Shown here piece by piece: positions 35,960-44,142 of a stretch of DNA of 64,000 nucleotides (position 1 is the stretch's first letter; each line of letters starts with the position of its first letter). The notes under the pieces were generated by a model. That model had not been told where the DNA came from. It saw nothing but the letters and a program-made list of their open reading frames with translations, and searched no databases. This DNA is from Thiorhodococcus sp. (GTDB lineage: Bacteria > Pseudomonadota > Gammaproteobacteria > Chromatiales > Chromatiaceae): positions 62,001 to 126,000 of the forward strand of contig JARIBS010000024.1 of the NCBI GenBank assembly GCA_029257385.1, written 5' to 3'. The translations under genes were made by a program, and so were the position numbers.

Positions 35960-36564
35960 ACATCGAAACGCTCTACAGCGCCGTCGATCTGGTGCGCGCC
36001 AGCGGTTATCGCAGTAACGCCCGCGAGGCGGCCTTCATGCGCACCTACCCCATCCTGCTTGCGACCGCGCGCCTTCCGGCGGCGAGTTCGGTCGAGGCCC
36101 TGCTGCGCAATGCCAGTCTCGTCTATGCCTGGATGCCCCAGTCAATGCAGCTTGACATGGCCCAATTGCCCCGAGCCGCCGAGGCATTCGTGGCTGCGAG
36201 CCAAGAGGTGCCGGGTGTTTCCCAACAGCTCATCGAACCCATTGCCGATTGTCTCAACTCGCTCGTTGGTGCCGCCAAGGTGCTGCATCTGGCCAATCCG
36301 GCGATTTTTCCGCTGTGGAATCGTCGCGTGGAGCAGTTCCGTCTGGGGATGGCGCCATCGAGTTATCACATGAGCCAGACGCGCAACTATCTGATCTTCA
36401 TCAACGAGGTCCAAGAGGTTGCCGCGCATCCGCTGTTTCTCACTTTCCACAACGACTACTGCACCGCCTATCAGGCGCGCTTGCAGCGACTCGGTATACC
36501 GGCCTATCCACTCACCGAGTCGCGCGTGATCGAGTCCGCCGCCGCCGAGCTGGCCGAGCAATAG
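35956..36564 (+). CDS. Unknown protein coupled to the S24-like gene
   Basis: This 202-residue, mainly helical protein starts at the ATG overlapping the previous stop. The segment KVLHLANPAIFPLWNRRVEQF resembles a sequence pattern found in small helix-hairpin-helix-like proteins of unknown function, but I cannot assign a family. There is no signal peptide or membrane segment. Tight coupling to the inactive S24-like protein implies a shared function. Confidence 0.7.
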   Translation: MNIETLYSAVDLVRASGYRSNAREAAFMRTYPILLATARLPAASSVEALLRNASLVYAWMPQSMQLDMAQLPRAAEAFVAASQEVPGVSQQLIEPIADCLNSLVGAAKVLHLANPAIFPLWNRRVEQFRLGMAPSSYHMSQTRNYLIFINEVQEVAAHPLFLTFHNDYCTAYQARLQRLGIPAYPLTESRVIESAAAELAEQ

Positions 36565-36883
36565 CAGCGAGACCGATCGGCGGGCGTGGGCGCGGTCGTA
36601 CACAGATGGATGGGTAAATCCCGGTTCGTCCAGCCCTTGGCGGACAGCTTGGCACGGGACGCAGCCGCGCAGTATGACCCATGACAATCGCCTGCTCGTG
36701 CGCGCTAAACCGGCAGAGCTGAGCTGCTTGAGCATTTTTCGGTTGGCGTGCTCGCGCCGCCCTCGCAAACGGCCTCGAACTGACGCATCAGATAAAGGCA
36801 GGAGTCGCGCCAGCGCAAGCAGCGCGGCACAGGTAGGGTATCGGCGATAGAGACGTTCCACCACAGGCTCGATAGCCATAAAT
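36565..36883. other. Gene-free stretch upstream of nrdA
   Basis: About 320 bp with no convincing gene. On the minus strand two overlapping frames give short alanine/leucine/arginine-rich peptides that may be a decayed coding fragment, but no family is recognisable. The NrdR boxes begin immediately downstream. Confidence 0.4.
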
Positions 36884-36899
36884 ACACAACATGTTGTGC
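36884..36899 (+). promoter_or_regulatory. NrdR box 1 upstream of nrdA
   Basis: ACACAACATGTTGTGC is a near-perfect palindrome that matches the NrdR consensus (acaCwAtATaTwGtgt) at almost all informative positions. It lies 31 bp before a second box, which is the usual three-helical-turn spacing. It predicts repression of nrdA by the ATP/dATP-sensing repressor NrdR. Confidence 0.85.
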
Positions 36900-36914
36900 T
36901 CAAGGGGTCGAATA

Positions 36915-36930
36915 TGCGTATATATTGACG
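36915..36930 (+). promoter_or_regulatory. NrdR box 2 upstream of nrdA
   Basis: The core TATATATTG matches the NrdR consensus core (wAtATaTwG) at all nine positions; the outer bases are weaker. It starts 31 bp after box 1 and 54 bp before the nrdA ATG. Its place also argues that nrdA starts at 36984 and not at the upstream in-frame ATG at 36891, which lies inside box 1. Confidence 0.8.
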
Positions 36931-36983
36931 ACCTCGCGCATTCGCTTACATCCATGACACGATCAATATTTTCAGGAGGAGCC

Positions 36984-39900
36984 ATGTCGGCCAGCAACCA
37001 GACGTTATCCCAATCCACCCATCTCCCCGACTCGGACGGCGTCTCTCAAGGCGATGAGGCAGCCTGTATTCCGGGTCAGGTTCAGGTCATCCGGCGCAAT
37101 GGCAAGGTCACGCGCATGGACCCCAACAAGATCATGGTTGCCATGAGCAAAGCCTTTTTAGCGGTTGAAGGCGGCTCGGCTGCGGGTTCCAGCCGGGTGC
37201 ATGATCGTGTACATGCATTGACCGAGCAAGTGGTGTACGCACTCACCAGACGCTTGCCCGGCGGCGGCACGGTGCATATCGAAGACATCCAAGACCAGGT
37301 CGAGCTGGCCCTCATGCGCGCCGGTGAGCACAAGGTCGCACGCGACTATGTCCTCTATCGCGAGGCACGCGCCCGCGAGCGCGCCGAGAAGGCCGCCTCC
37401 AGCGCGGAGCTTGGGCACGCCGAGACGATCAACGTCACTCTCGCCGACGGCACGACCCGCCCGCTTGATTCTGAGCAGATGATCCGTCTGCTCGATGAAG
37501 CCTGCCGCGAGCTTGATGCGGTCGACGCCGATGCCATCCTCGCCGAGACGCTGCGCAACCTCTTCGACGGCGTGCGCGAGAGCGATGTGCGCCAGGCGCT
37601 GGTGATGTCCGCCCGCACCATGATCGAGCGTGAGCCGCAATACAGCCTGGTCGCCGCCCGGCTGCTGCTCGACATCCTGCGCCGCGAGGCGCTCGGCTTC
37701 CTCGATCTGGCCACTGGCGTCGAGACTCAGGCCGATCTGGGCGAGTGCTATAGCGATTATTTCGCGGCCTACATCAAGCGCGCCGGTGAGCTGGAGCATC
37801 TCGACACCCAGCTTGGCCGGTTCGACCTTCAGCGTCTCGGCGCGGCCATCCGTCCCGAGCGCGATCTCCAGTTTCAGTATCTCGGACTCCAGACGCTCTA
37901 CGACCGCTATTTTATCCACACCGCCGAAGGCATCCGCTTCGAGCTGCCGCAGGCTTTTTTCATGCGCGTGGCCATGGGTCTGGCGATCAACGAGATTGAG
38001 CGCGAAGAGCGCGCCATCGAGTTCTACGAGCTGCTTTCGAGCTTCGATTTCATGAGTTCAACGCCGACGCTGTTTAACTCCGGCACGCTGCGCCCGCAAC
38101 TCAGCTCCTGCTTCCTGACCACCGTCGCCGACGACCTCGAAGGCATCTACGGCGCCATCAAAGACAACGCCATGCTGTCGAAATTCGCCGGTGGACTCGG
38201 CAACGACTGGACCCGCGTGCGCGGCATGGGGGCGCACATCAAGGGCACCAACGGCAAGAGCCAGGGTGTGGTGCCCTTTTTGAAGGTGGCGAATGACACA
38301 GCAGTAGCTGTGAATCAATGCCTTGCGCCCGAGACGACGGTTTTCACCGCCGACGGCCCTAAGGCCATCCAGCATGTAAAGGTCGGCGACCTGGTGCTCG
38401 GCCAGCGCGGGCGCTATCGCCAAGTGACCGAGCACTTCGTCTACGACCAGAAAGACGCGCCCATGGTCCAGGTCGCCGTCAAGCATGCGGTCAACGATCT
38501 AAAAGTTACCAGCGGGCATCCGTTCTGGGCAATCCAGGGTATCCCCACCGAGCAGAGCATCGAGCGGACCTTGCAGCAGATCGAAAACGGCCGCTTCAAA
38601 CCGGACTGGATCGAGGCAGGTCAGTTGTCGCGCGGCGACTATGTCGCGCAGGTCATCCCGTCCGAGGTCGTCCCGGTCGATGGGCTGACGGACGACGATG
38701 CGCGCCTGTACGGCGTCCTGCTGGGCGATGGGCACCTCACACGCGGTTATGAATTCGGCGTCTCCGGCAACCCCAATAACGACGCGGGTCATCTCCAGTT
38801 CGTTCGGGATTACCTCACCGAGCGCGGCATCCACTTCTGGGAGAACAGTCGCGGCGAAACCTATCTGCAAATCAAGTGGAGCGTCGGGCGGGGTCTCGCG
38901 CGCTGTGCCACGACTGGCCAATACGTCGGTCTGGACCAAGCGCATCTGCTCTTCACCTACGAAGATCTCTACGACGCACAGGGCAACAAGCGGATCGCGC
39001 GGCGCTTTAACCATCTGCCGCATGGTCAGGCGCTGGCGCTGATCCAAGGGCTGCTAGAGACCGACGGCGGCGTCTCGCGCGGCAAGGAGATCTATTTCAC
39101 CTCGACCTCGGCCCCGTTGGCCGAAGGGTTACGCTATCAATTGCTCCGGCTCGGCATCCCCTGCGCCGGTCAATACCGCGAGCGCGACAATGCGCACCAG
39201 GGCATCCGGGGCGACGGCTCGGTCGTCTCTTTCACCGGCACCACCCGCGCCTTCGACCTGCGCATTCCGGCAGTCCCAGAGATTGCGGATCTGGCCGGTG
39301 TCCCCGCGCTGACGAAGCACAACTGGTTTCGCCTCGGCAACTGGATATTCACGCGTGTCAAATCGGTCACCGAGATCAAGCCTGTCGCCAAGGTTTACGA
39401 CCTCAAGGTCGAGGGCGACGAGACCTACATGACCGCCGCCGCGCTGGTGTCGAACGGCGGCAAAAGAAAAGGCGCCGTCTGCGCCTATCTGGAAACCTGG
39501 CATATCGATATCGAAGAGTTCCTGGACCTGCGCAAGAACACCGGCGACGATCGCCGCCGCACGCACGACATGAACACCGCCAACTGGGTGCCGGATCTGT
39601 TTATGAAGCGCGTCGCCGAGGATCAGCACTGGACGCTCTTCTCCCCGGACGAAACCCCGGACCTGCACGACCTTATGGGACAGCCGTTCGAGCAGGCATA
39701 TCTGGCCTATGAGGCGCGCGCCGAGCGCGGCGAAATGCACATCAGCAAGCGTCTCAAGGCCGTCGACCTGTGGCGCAAGATGCTCGCCATGCTGTTTGAG
39801 ACCGGCCACCCTTGGATCACCTTCAAAGACCCCTGCAACCTGCGCTATACCAATCAGCACATGGGCGTGGTGCATAGCTCTAACTTGTGCACCGAAATTA

Positions 39901-41039
39901 CATTGCATACCAATGACTTAGAGATCGCCGTCTGCAATCTCGGCTCAATCAATCTCGCCGCCCATGTCACCGAGAAGGGGCTGGACACCGAGCGGCTGAA
40001 AAAGAACGTTCGCACCGCCATGCGCATGCTCGACAACGTCATCGACTACAACTTCTACAACGTCCCCCAGGCGCGTAACTCTAACCTGCGCCACCGCCCG
40101 GTCGGCCTTGGCATCATGGGCTTCCAAGACGCGCTCTATAAGCTGCGCATCCCCTACGTCAGCACAGAGGCCGTCCAGTTTGCCGATCGCAGCATGGAGC
40201 ACCTGAGCTACTACGCCATCCAGGCCAGCTCCGAGCTGGCCGCCGAGCGCGGGCGCTACCCCAGCTTTGAAGGCTCGCTCTGGAGCCAGGGCATCCTGCC
40301 CATCGACAGCATCAAGCTGCTGGAGGAAGGTCGTGGCGGCTATCTCCAGATGGACTCAAGCCAGAGTCTCGACTGGAACGGGCTGCGCGAGCAGGTACGC
40401 ACCATCGGTATGCGCAACTCCAACTGCATGGCCATCGCCCCGACGGCGACCATCAGCAACATCGTGGGTGTCAGTCAATCGATTGAGCCGACTTATCAGA
40501 ACCTTTTCGTCAAATCCAACCTCTCCGGCGAGTTCACCGTGGTGAACCCCTATCTGGTCGATGATCTTAAAGAGCTTGGTCTTTGGGATTCCGTCATGGT
40601 CAACGACCTTAAGTATTACGACGGCTCCATCCAGCAGATCGAGCGCATCCCCGATGAGATCAAGCAGCTCTACGCCACCGCCTTCGAGATCGACGCCCGC
40701 TGGCTCATCGAAGCCGCCAGCCGCCGCCAGAAATGGCTCGACCAGGCCCAGAGCCTCAACCTGTATATGCAGGAACCCAGTGGTAAGAAGCTCGACAATC
40801 TCTATAAACTCGCTTGGGTGCGCGGGTTGAAGACGACCTACTACCTGCGCTCCATGGGCGCGACCCATGTCGAGAAGTCCACGATGGCCGATTCGAGCAG
40901 GGCCAATCAATTGAGCGCGGTCGGAGGGAGCTATATCGCGATAGACAAGGACAAGGACAAGGCGAGTGGGAAGGGGAATGGGGCCGCCGCGCCGAATGCT
41001 TGCTCGATATTGGATCCGGAGTGTGAGGCTTGTCAGTAG
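36984..41039 (+). CDS. nrdA: Class Ia ribonucleotide reductase large subunit, intein-containing
   Basis: This is a 1351-residue precursor; removing the 379-residue intein leaves 972 residues, close to Pseudomonas NrdA. Two N-terminal ATP-cones are visible (VQVIRRNGKVTRMDPNKI and VTLADGTTRPLDSEQM). Active-site residues are present: Cys in SSCFLTTV, NLCTEI (thiyl-radical Cys with its Asn and Glu), VCNLGSIN, and the C-terminal redox pair CEAC. It reduces ribonucleoside diphosphates to deoxyribonucleotides. The ATG at 36984 has an AGGAGGA site 4 bp before it. The radical-generating NrdB subunit is not encoded nearby. The intein interrupts the conserved NQ-GGKRKGA loop, so the enzyme needs splicing to work. 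Confidence 0.94.
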   Translation: MSASNQTLSQSTHLPDSDGVSQGDEAACIPGQVQVIRRNGKVTRMDPNKIMVAMSKAFLAVEGGSAAGSSRVHDRVHALTEQVVYALTRRLPGGGTVHIEDIQDQVELALMRAGEHKVARDYVLYREARARERAEKAASSAELGHAETINVTLADGTTRPLDSEQMIRLLDEACRELDAVDADAILAETLRNLFDGVRESDVRQALVMSARTMIEREPQYSLVAARLLLDILRREALGFLDLATGVETQADLGECYSDYFAAYIKRAGELEHLDTQLGRFDLQRLGAAIRPERDLQFQYLGLQTLYDRYFIHTAEGIRFELPQAFFMRVAMGLAINEIEREERAIEFYELLSSFDFMSSTPTLFNSGTLRPQLSSCFLTTVADDLEGIYGAIKDNAMLSKFAGGLGNDWTRVRGMGAHIKGTNGKSQGVVPFLKVANDTAVAVNQCLAPETTVFTADGPKAIQHVKVGDLVLGQRGRYRQVTEHFVYDQKDAPMVQVAVKHAVNDLKVTSGHPFWAIQGIPTEQSIERTLQQIENGRFKPDWIEAGQLSRGDYVAQVIPSEVVPVDGLTDDDARLYGVLLGDGHLTRGYEFGVSGNPNNDAGHLQFVRDYLTERGIHFWENSRGETYLQIKWSVGRGLARCATTGQYVGLDQAHLLFTYEDLYDAQGNKRIARRFNHLPHGQALALIQGLLETDGGVSRGKEIYFTSTSAPLAEGLRYQLLRLGIPCAGQYRERDNAHQGIRGDGSVVSFTGTTRAFDLRIPAVPEIADLAGVPALTKHNWFRLGNWIFTRVKSVTEIKPVAKVYDLKVEGDETYMTAAALVSNGGKRKGAVCAYLETWHIDIEEFLDLRKNTGDDRRRTHDMNTANWVPDLFMKRVAEDQHWTLFSPDETPDLHDLMGQPFEQAYLAYEARAERGEMHISKRLKAVDLWRKMLAMLFETGHPWITFKDPCNLRYTNQHMGVVHSSNLCTEITLHTNDLEIAVCNLGSINLAAHVTEKGLDTERLKKNVRTAMRMLDNVIDYNFYNVPQARNSNLRHRPVGLGIMGFQDALYKLRIPYVSTEAVQFADRSMEHLSYYAIQASSELAAERGRYPSFEGSLWSQGILPIDSIKLLEEGRGGYLQMDSSQSLDWNGLREQVRTIGMRNSNCMAIAPTATISNIVGVSQSIEPTYQNLFVKSNLSGEFTVVNPYLVDDLKELGLWDSVMVNDLKYYDGSIQQIERIPDEIKQLYATAFEIDARWLIEAASRRQKWLDQAQSLNLYMQEPSGKKLDNLYKLAWVRGLKTTYYLRSMGATHVEKSTMADSSRANQLSAVGGSYIAIDKDKDKASGKGNGAAAPNACSILDPECEACQ
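38319..39455 (+). other. LAGLIDADG intein inside nrdA
   Basis: The intein covers residues 446-824 of the precursor (379 residues). It starts CLAPETTVFTADG (block A, Cys1) and has VTSGHPFWA (block B, Thr and His). Two LAGLIDADG helices follow, LYGVLLGDGHLTRG and ALIQGLLETDGGVSRG (homing endonuclease). It ends VYDLKVEGDETYM (block F) and AALVSN (block G). The host sequence on both sides joins as VNQ-GGKRKGA, the normal NrdA loop, which fixes the borders. The last residue is Asn, but the penultimate residue is Ser instead of His and the +1 extein residue is Gly instead of Cys, Ser or Thr. Confidence 0.9.
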
Positions 41040-41180
41040 GATAGAACTGAAGCCAACAGTGTCGTTTTGACCAACACATCCGATGGCTGGGATTTTCGGG
41101 TGCTAGACGGACTGCAGTCTAGTTCAAGAAAATCCTAGCTCAACCTAGAACACGTTAGCTGAAGGGGAAAGGACACGAAG

Positions 41181-42125
41181 GTGGCAATATTTGACTTGTT
41201 CTCGAAGAGGCAGAAGAAACTCCGTGGAGACGTCCCAGACGTATACCTCTATGATGATGTGAACAGCATTTTCCGTGTTCAGGTCGTGCATATCGTCAAA
41301 GATACTTTCGGCATAGATGGGTACGGCCACCATAACGTAGCTCAAGCCTTCAAATTAATCCATGACGTTCTATGCAAAGAATATGGAGTTTTTTCACTTA
41401 GAGAGCATGCCGATTCGGACTTCGACGCTATTTACGACTATTTCCTGAAAGCCGAGAACCACGAGGAAGCTCTAGATATTGTTGAACTGAGCTTTAAGGT
41501 CATCAACACATTTGTTCGGGAAGCACCTTTCCGAAACACCACGCAGGGAAAGGAGCTTACGCCAGATGATGCAATTAGCGAGCTAAATGCTCGATTCAAA
41601 GAGCATGGAATCGGGTATCAATTCGAATCTAACGAAATCATTCGGATCGACTCGCAAGTGTTACATTCGCAAGTCGTCAAACCTGTGCTACAACTACTTG
41701 CCAGCGAAGTTAGATTTAAAGGGGCTAACGAAGAGTACCTGAGCGCGCATTCACACTTCCGACATGGTCGCTACAAAGAGTGTCTCGTTGATACGCTCAA
41801 AGCGTTTGAAAGCGTCATGAAAGCGATCTGCCAAAAACAAGGATGGCCCTACAACCAAAATGATACGTCTAAGAAGTTAATAGACATTTGCTTTCGCAAC
41901 AATCTGATACCCAGCTTCCTGCAATCCCAATATACAGGATTGCGCTCGCTACTTGAAAGCGGAGTCCCCACCGTCAGGAACAAGCTCGGCGGCCACGGAC
42001 AAGGAACAAATAGTGTGACCGTATCCGAGCCAATCGCAGCCTATGCGATTCATTTGGCAGCAACCAATATTGTTTTTCTGGTAGCGATGGAAACGGACAA
42101 CTTCAGCCCGCGTAGGGCGCAATAG
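41181..42125 (+). CDS. AbiJ-like abortive-infection protein with HEPN motif
   Basis: This 314-residue protein starts at GTG with a GGGGAAAGGA site. The N terminus AIFDLFSKRQKKLRGDVPDVY matches the AbiJ N-terminal domain 4 (STM4504/CBY_0614) family as I remember it. The C-terminal half is helical and contains RNKLGGH, an R-x5-H motif as in HEPN ribonucleases, after the alpha-helical segment SAHSHFRHGRYKECLVDTLKAFESVMKAI. It probably cleaves RNA when triggered by phage infection; this is inference from the family. It is AT-richer than its neighbours. The last codons (SPRRAQ) are encoded by the repeat at 42110-42147. Confidence 0.8.
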   Translation: MAIFDLFSKRQKKLRGDVPDVYLYDDVNSIFRVQVVHIVKDTFGIDGYGHHNVAQAFKLIHDVLCKEYGVFSLREHADSDFDAIYDYFLKAENHEEALDIVELSFKVINTFVREAPFRNTTQGKELTPDDAISELNARFKEHGIGYQFESNEIIRIDSQVLHSQVVKPVLQLLASEVRFKGANEEYLSAHSHFRHGRYKECLVDTLKAFESVMKAICQKQGWPYNQNDTSKKLIDICFRNNLIPSFLQSQYTGLRSLLESGVPTVRNKLGGHGQGTNSVTVSEPIAAYAIHLAATNIVFLVAMETDNFSPRRAQ

Positions 42126-42147
42126 CGAAGCGTATTGCGCCCTACGC
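42110..42147. repeat. Perfect 15 bp hairpin overlapping the AbiJ-like gene end
   Basis: Arms 42110-42124 and 42133-42147 pair perfectly around an 8-base loop (GCGAAGCG). The sequence GTAGGGCGCAATA with its inverse is of a dispersed REP-like type found in many bacterial genomes. It supplies the stop codon of the AbiJ-like gene and may serve as its terminator. Confidence 0.85.
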
Positions 42148-42286
42148 CTGACGCGAGGTTGTTGCATTTGTTCATACTTGACATGGAGTGGTCCGTCCCC
42201 GAATTCTGCCCTTGATGGGCAGGATCTGCCATCGCGGCCCTTCTGGTGATCTCCGAGCGACAGCAAGACGACGAGGTGAGAAACCC

Positions 42287-42397
42287 ATGAAACTCGATTT
42301 CGATGCAGCAGCGGATGCCGCCTACTTCGAGATATCAGCCACAGAAGTCGCCACGAAAACCAGCGAAAACCAGGGACAGACCACGGTTTCCTGCTAA
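42287..42397 (+). pseudogene. DUF2283-like gene truncated by a MITE-like element
   Basis: A start MKLDFDAAADAAYFEISATEV with a GAGGTGAG site matches the beginning of DUF2283 proteins, small antitoxin-like proteins. After about 26 codons the frame runs into the inverted terminal repeat at 42366 and ends at 42397. The remaining half of the domain is missing, so the gene is broken. Confidence 0.65.
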
Positions 42398-42647
42398 GCT
42401 CTTGATGGATTCCGGACAGATGGGCCTGTTGTCAGCTCAAGGATCGGTCGGCTACGTCTGCGCCTACGGTTAGCCTTTGTTTTATATAATGGCGCTGAGC
42501 GTGCTGGGCGACCGGGACCGACGGATTCTGGGAACCTGTCTGAAACGCATAAAGAGCCTTCGATCCAATGGAATACAGCGGCATCGGTGAATGCCAAGAG
42601 TCGGACACATCGTTCTACCGAGAAAACCGTTGTCTGTCCCTGGTTTT
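42366..42647. mobile_element. MITE-like element with 28 bp terminal inverted repeats
   Basis: The left end 42366-42393 and the right end 42620-42647 are inverted copies of 28 bases with three differences (AAAACCAGGGACAGAC at the outside). The 282 bp between contain no transposase. The ends recall those beside IS200-like/REP-associated transposases, but that is from memory. The same CTGTCCCTGGTTTT motif ends the hairpin at 21846-21889, so the window carries related copies. Confidence 0.75.
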
Positions 42648-43123
42648 AAAGCGTGCGACTCCTGCGGCTTTCGACAAGGTGGTGTAAGGGCCGTGGGGCG
42701 ACCAGAGCGTGTGAGCCGCAACAGTCGCGATCGATGCCGTTCTGGCTGATCGCACCTGTCAGTGCTACCGTTCCAGCATCGTCGATATCGGGCTGCGGTC
42801 TGGCCGCCTGACCTCGATCATCAAACCGACCGGGGTGGACGAGCGAGAGCAAAGTCCACCGAATCTCGCTCCCTAGCTGGTGGACTGCGCTGCCCTCTTC
42901 GGCTCCAATTAGCGCAGGCTTGTCCACCCGACGGAAGACGACCGGCCGGAACAATGATCGTCGTCGGCAATCCCCTCGGGAGACATACGGCGACTCGGCT
43001 CTCTAGAGATAAGACGCCTGGCGCCCTTGGGAGCAGAGGAACGAATTGGCCGGTTCCCCAGTGCTCGAAAACGCGAGCGATGGGAAACCGGGGCACAACC
43101 CAGAAGTCACGACGGAGGAGGCG
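42648..43123. other. Gene-free stretch before the VapBC-type pair
   Basis: I see no supported gene here. Open frames on both strands are short of recognisable motifs and have no ribosome sites. It may hold decayed accessory sequence. Confidence 0.4.
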
Positions 43124-43351
43124 ATGCAAGCCACCAAGATACTGGTCACTACCGACGGCGACGGTCGGATCCAGGACATGCCACCCCTCACACCCAACGC
43201 CCAACTCGAAGCCATTTTCCTGGTGGTCGACCAGCTAGCGGCACGACCGAAAAGACGCAGTCCATCAACCCGTATCGCTGGCCTCGGCGCGATCCATGGC
43301 GACCTCATGGCACCGGTCACCGATGCTGAGGATTGGGGCGCGCTGCGGTGA
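43124..43351 (+). CDS. Antitoxin of a VapBC-type pair
   Basis: This 75-residue protein starts at an ATG with a strong GGAGGAG site. The C-terminal half (ARPKRRSPSTRIAGLGAIHGDLMAPVTDAEDWGALR) has the late Asp-Asp-Trp pattern of antitoxins that insert into PIN toxins. The N-terminal DNA-binding type is not obvious. The stop overlaps the GTG start of the PIN gene as GTGA, which is the usual toxin-antitoxin coupling. Confidence 0.8.
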   Translation: MQATKILVTTDGDGRIQDMPPLTPNAQLEAIFLVVDQLAARPKRRSPSTRIAGLGAIHGDLMAPVTDAEDWGALR

Positions 43352-43740
43352 TTCTGCTGGATACACACATCTGGGTGCGATGGCTGATCCCCTTGGATCC
43401 GCTACCGAGATCCTTGGTAAGCCGCATCGAAGACGCGGATCGTATCGGCGTATCCGCGATCTCATGTTGGGAAGTGGCCATGCTCGTCGAACGGCAGCGC
43501 CTTTCACTCCCGCTGCCACTAACCGAATGGATTGATGAGGCGACGCAAGGATCCCATGTCGAAATTCTTCCGATTGATTGTGCGTCGGCCCGTCTGGCAG
43601 CACGGTTGCCGCAGCATCATCGCGACCCAGCGGATCGACTCATTATTGCCACAGCCCTGAATTTGAATACGCTACTGATCAGTCTAGACGAGGAATTTCC
43701 GGCTTACTTCTCTGATGACCAGAAACTGCTTCAATCGTGA
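43348..43740 (+). CDS. PIN-domain ribonuclease toxin (VapC-type)
   Basis: This 130-residue PIN domain starts at GTG, overlapping the antitoxin stop. Acidic active-site residues are in ILLDTHIWVRWL (first Asp), ISCWEVAMLVERQRL (Glu), HHRDPADRLIIATAL (Asp-Asp) and LISLDEEF (late Asp). VapC toxins cleave tRNA or rRNA when the antitoxin is degraded. The length is normal and all residues appear intact, so the module is likely functional. Confidence 0.88.
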   Translation: MILLDTHIWVRWLIPLDPLPRSLVSRIEDADRIGVSAISCWEVAMLVERQRLSLPLPLTEWIDEATQGSHVEILPIDCASARLAARLPQHHRDPADRLIIATALNLNTLLISLDEEFPAYFSDDQKLLQS

Positions 43741-43796
43741 CCGGTGATTTCCGCAGCGCAAGGAAGCGGCAGGCTACGCCAATCTTAGCGGCTGCG

Positions 43797-43820
43797 TCGC
43801 CCGCAAGCGGGCTCCTACGG
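43797..43820. repeat. REP-like palindrome
   Basis: TCGCCCGCAAGCGGGCTCCTACGG contains the inverted GCCCGC-AA-GCGGGC core with the CTCCTAC tail seen in dispersed REP elements of gammaproteobacteria. One copy is present here, between the PIN toxin and the broken toxin-antitoxin relic. Confidence 0.7.
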
Positions 43821-43904
43821 AGTGCGGTGTCTTGGTCAAATCATTTCCGGAAACCGCCTTAATGGCAGTGAGTCTGCCCCTGCGAATCGGGCCACCGTAA
43901 GAGC

Positions 43905-44142
43905 ACTGCCCCCTTCGCGCCAAGAAGCGCGGCATCCAGCGGAAAATCCAGTTGGACTGGATTGGGCACGCCTTGGATCGTCCCGCCCGGGTCGAGACCG
44001 ACGCAGCGGACGACAGCCTGCTCCACGTTCTCTATCCCGTACCGGAAAGGGCACTTCGTGTCCTGCGTGTCTTCTACAACGAGACGACGGAGTCGTCTCC
44101 GTCGTGACCGCCTACTTCGACGAAGACGTGAAAGACCGATGA
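43905..44142 (+). pseudogene. Frameshifted DUF4258-like toxin relic
   Basis: Two frames together give a short toxin-like protein: IQLDWIGHALDRPARVETDAADD, then RALRVLRVFYNETTE in one frame, and VVSVVTAYFDEDVKDR in another. The jump happens at a perfect 9 bp inverted repeat (ACGACGGAG / CTCCGTCGT, about 44084-44105). The pattern recalls DUF4258 toxins. The stop overlaps the start of a DUF2283-like antitoxin stub as ATGA, as in intact modules. Confidence 0.55.

Noticed and set aside
36142..36903. Minus-strand frame opposite the S24-linked gene and into the nrdA leader
   Set aside because: The half overlapping 35956-36564 mirrors a plus-strand gene with a coupled start. The rest is too short and motif-free to support a gene.
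36891..36983. Upstream ATG as the nrdA start
   Set aside because: It lies inside NrdR box 1 and lacks a ribosome site. The ATG at 36984 has AGGAGGA and begins a normal NrdA N terminus.
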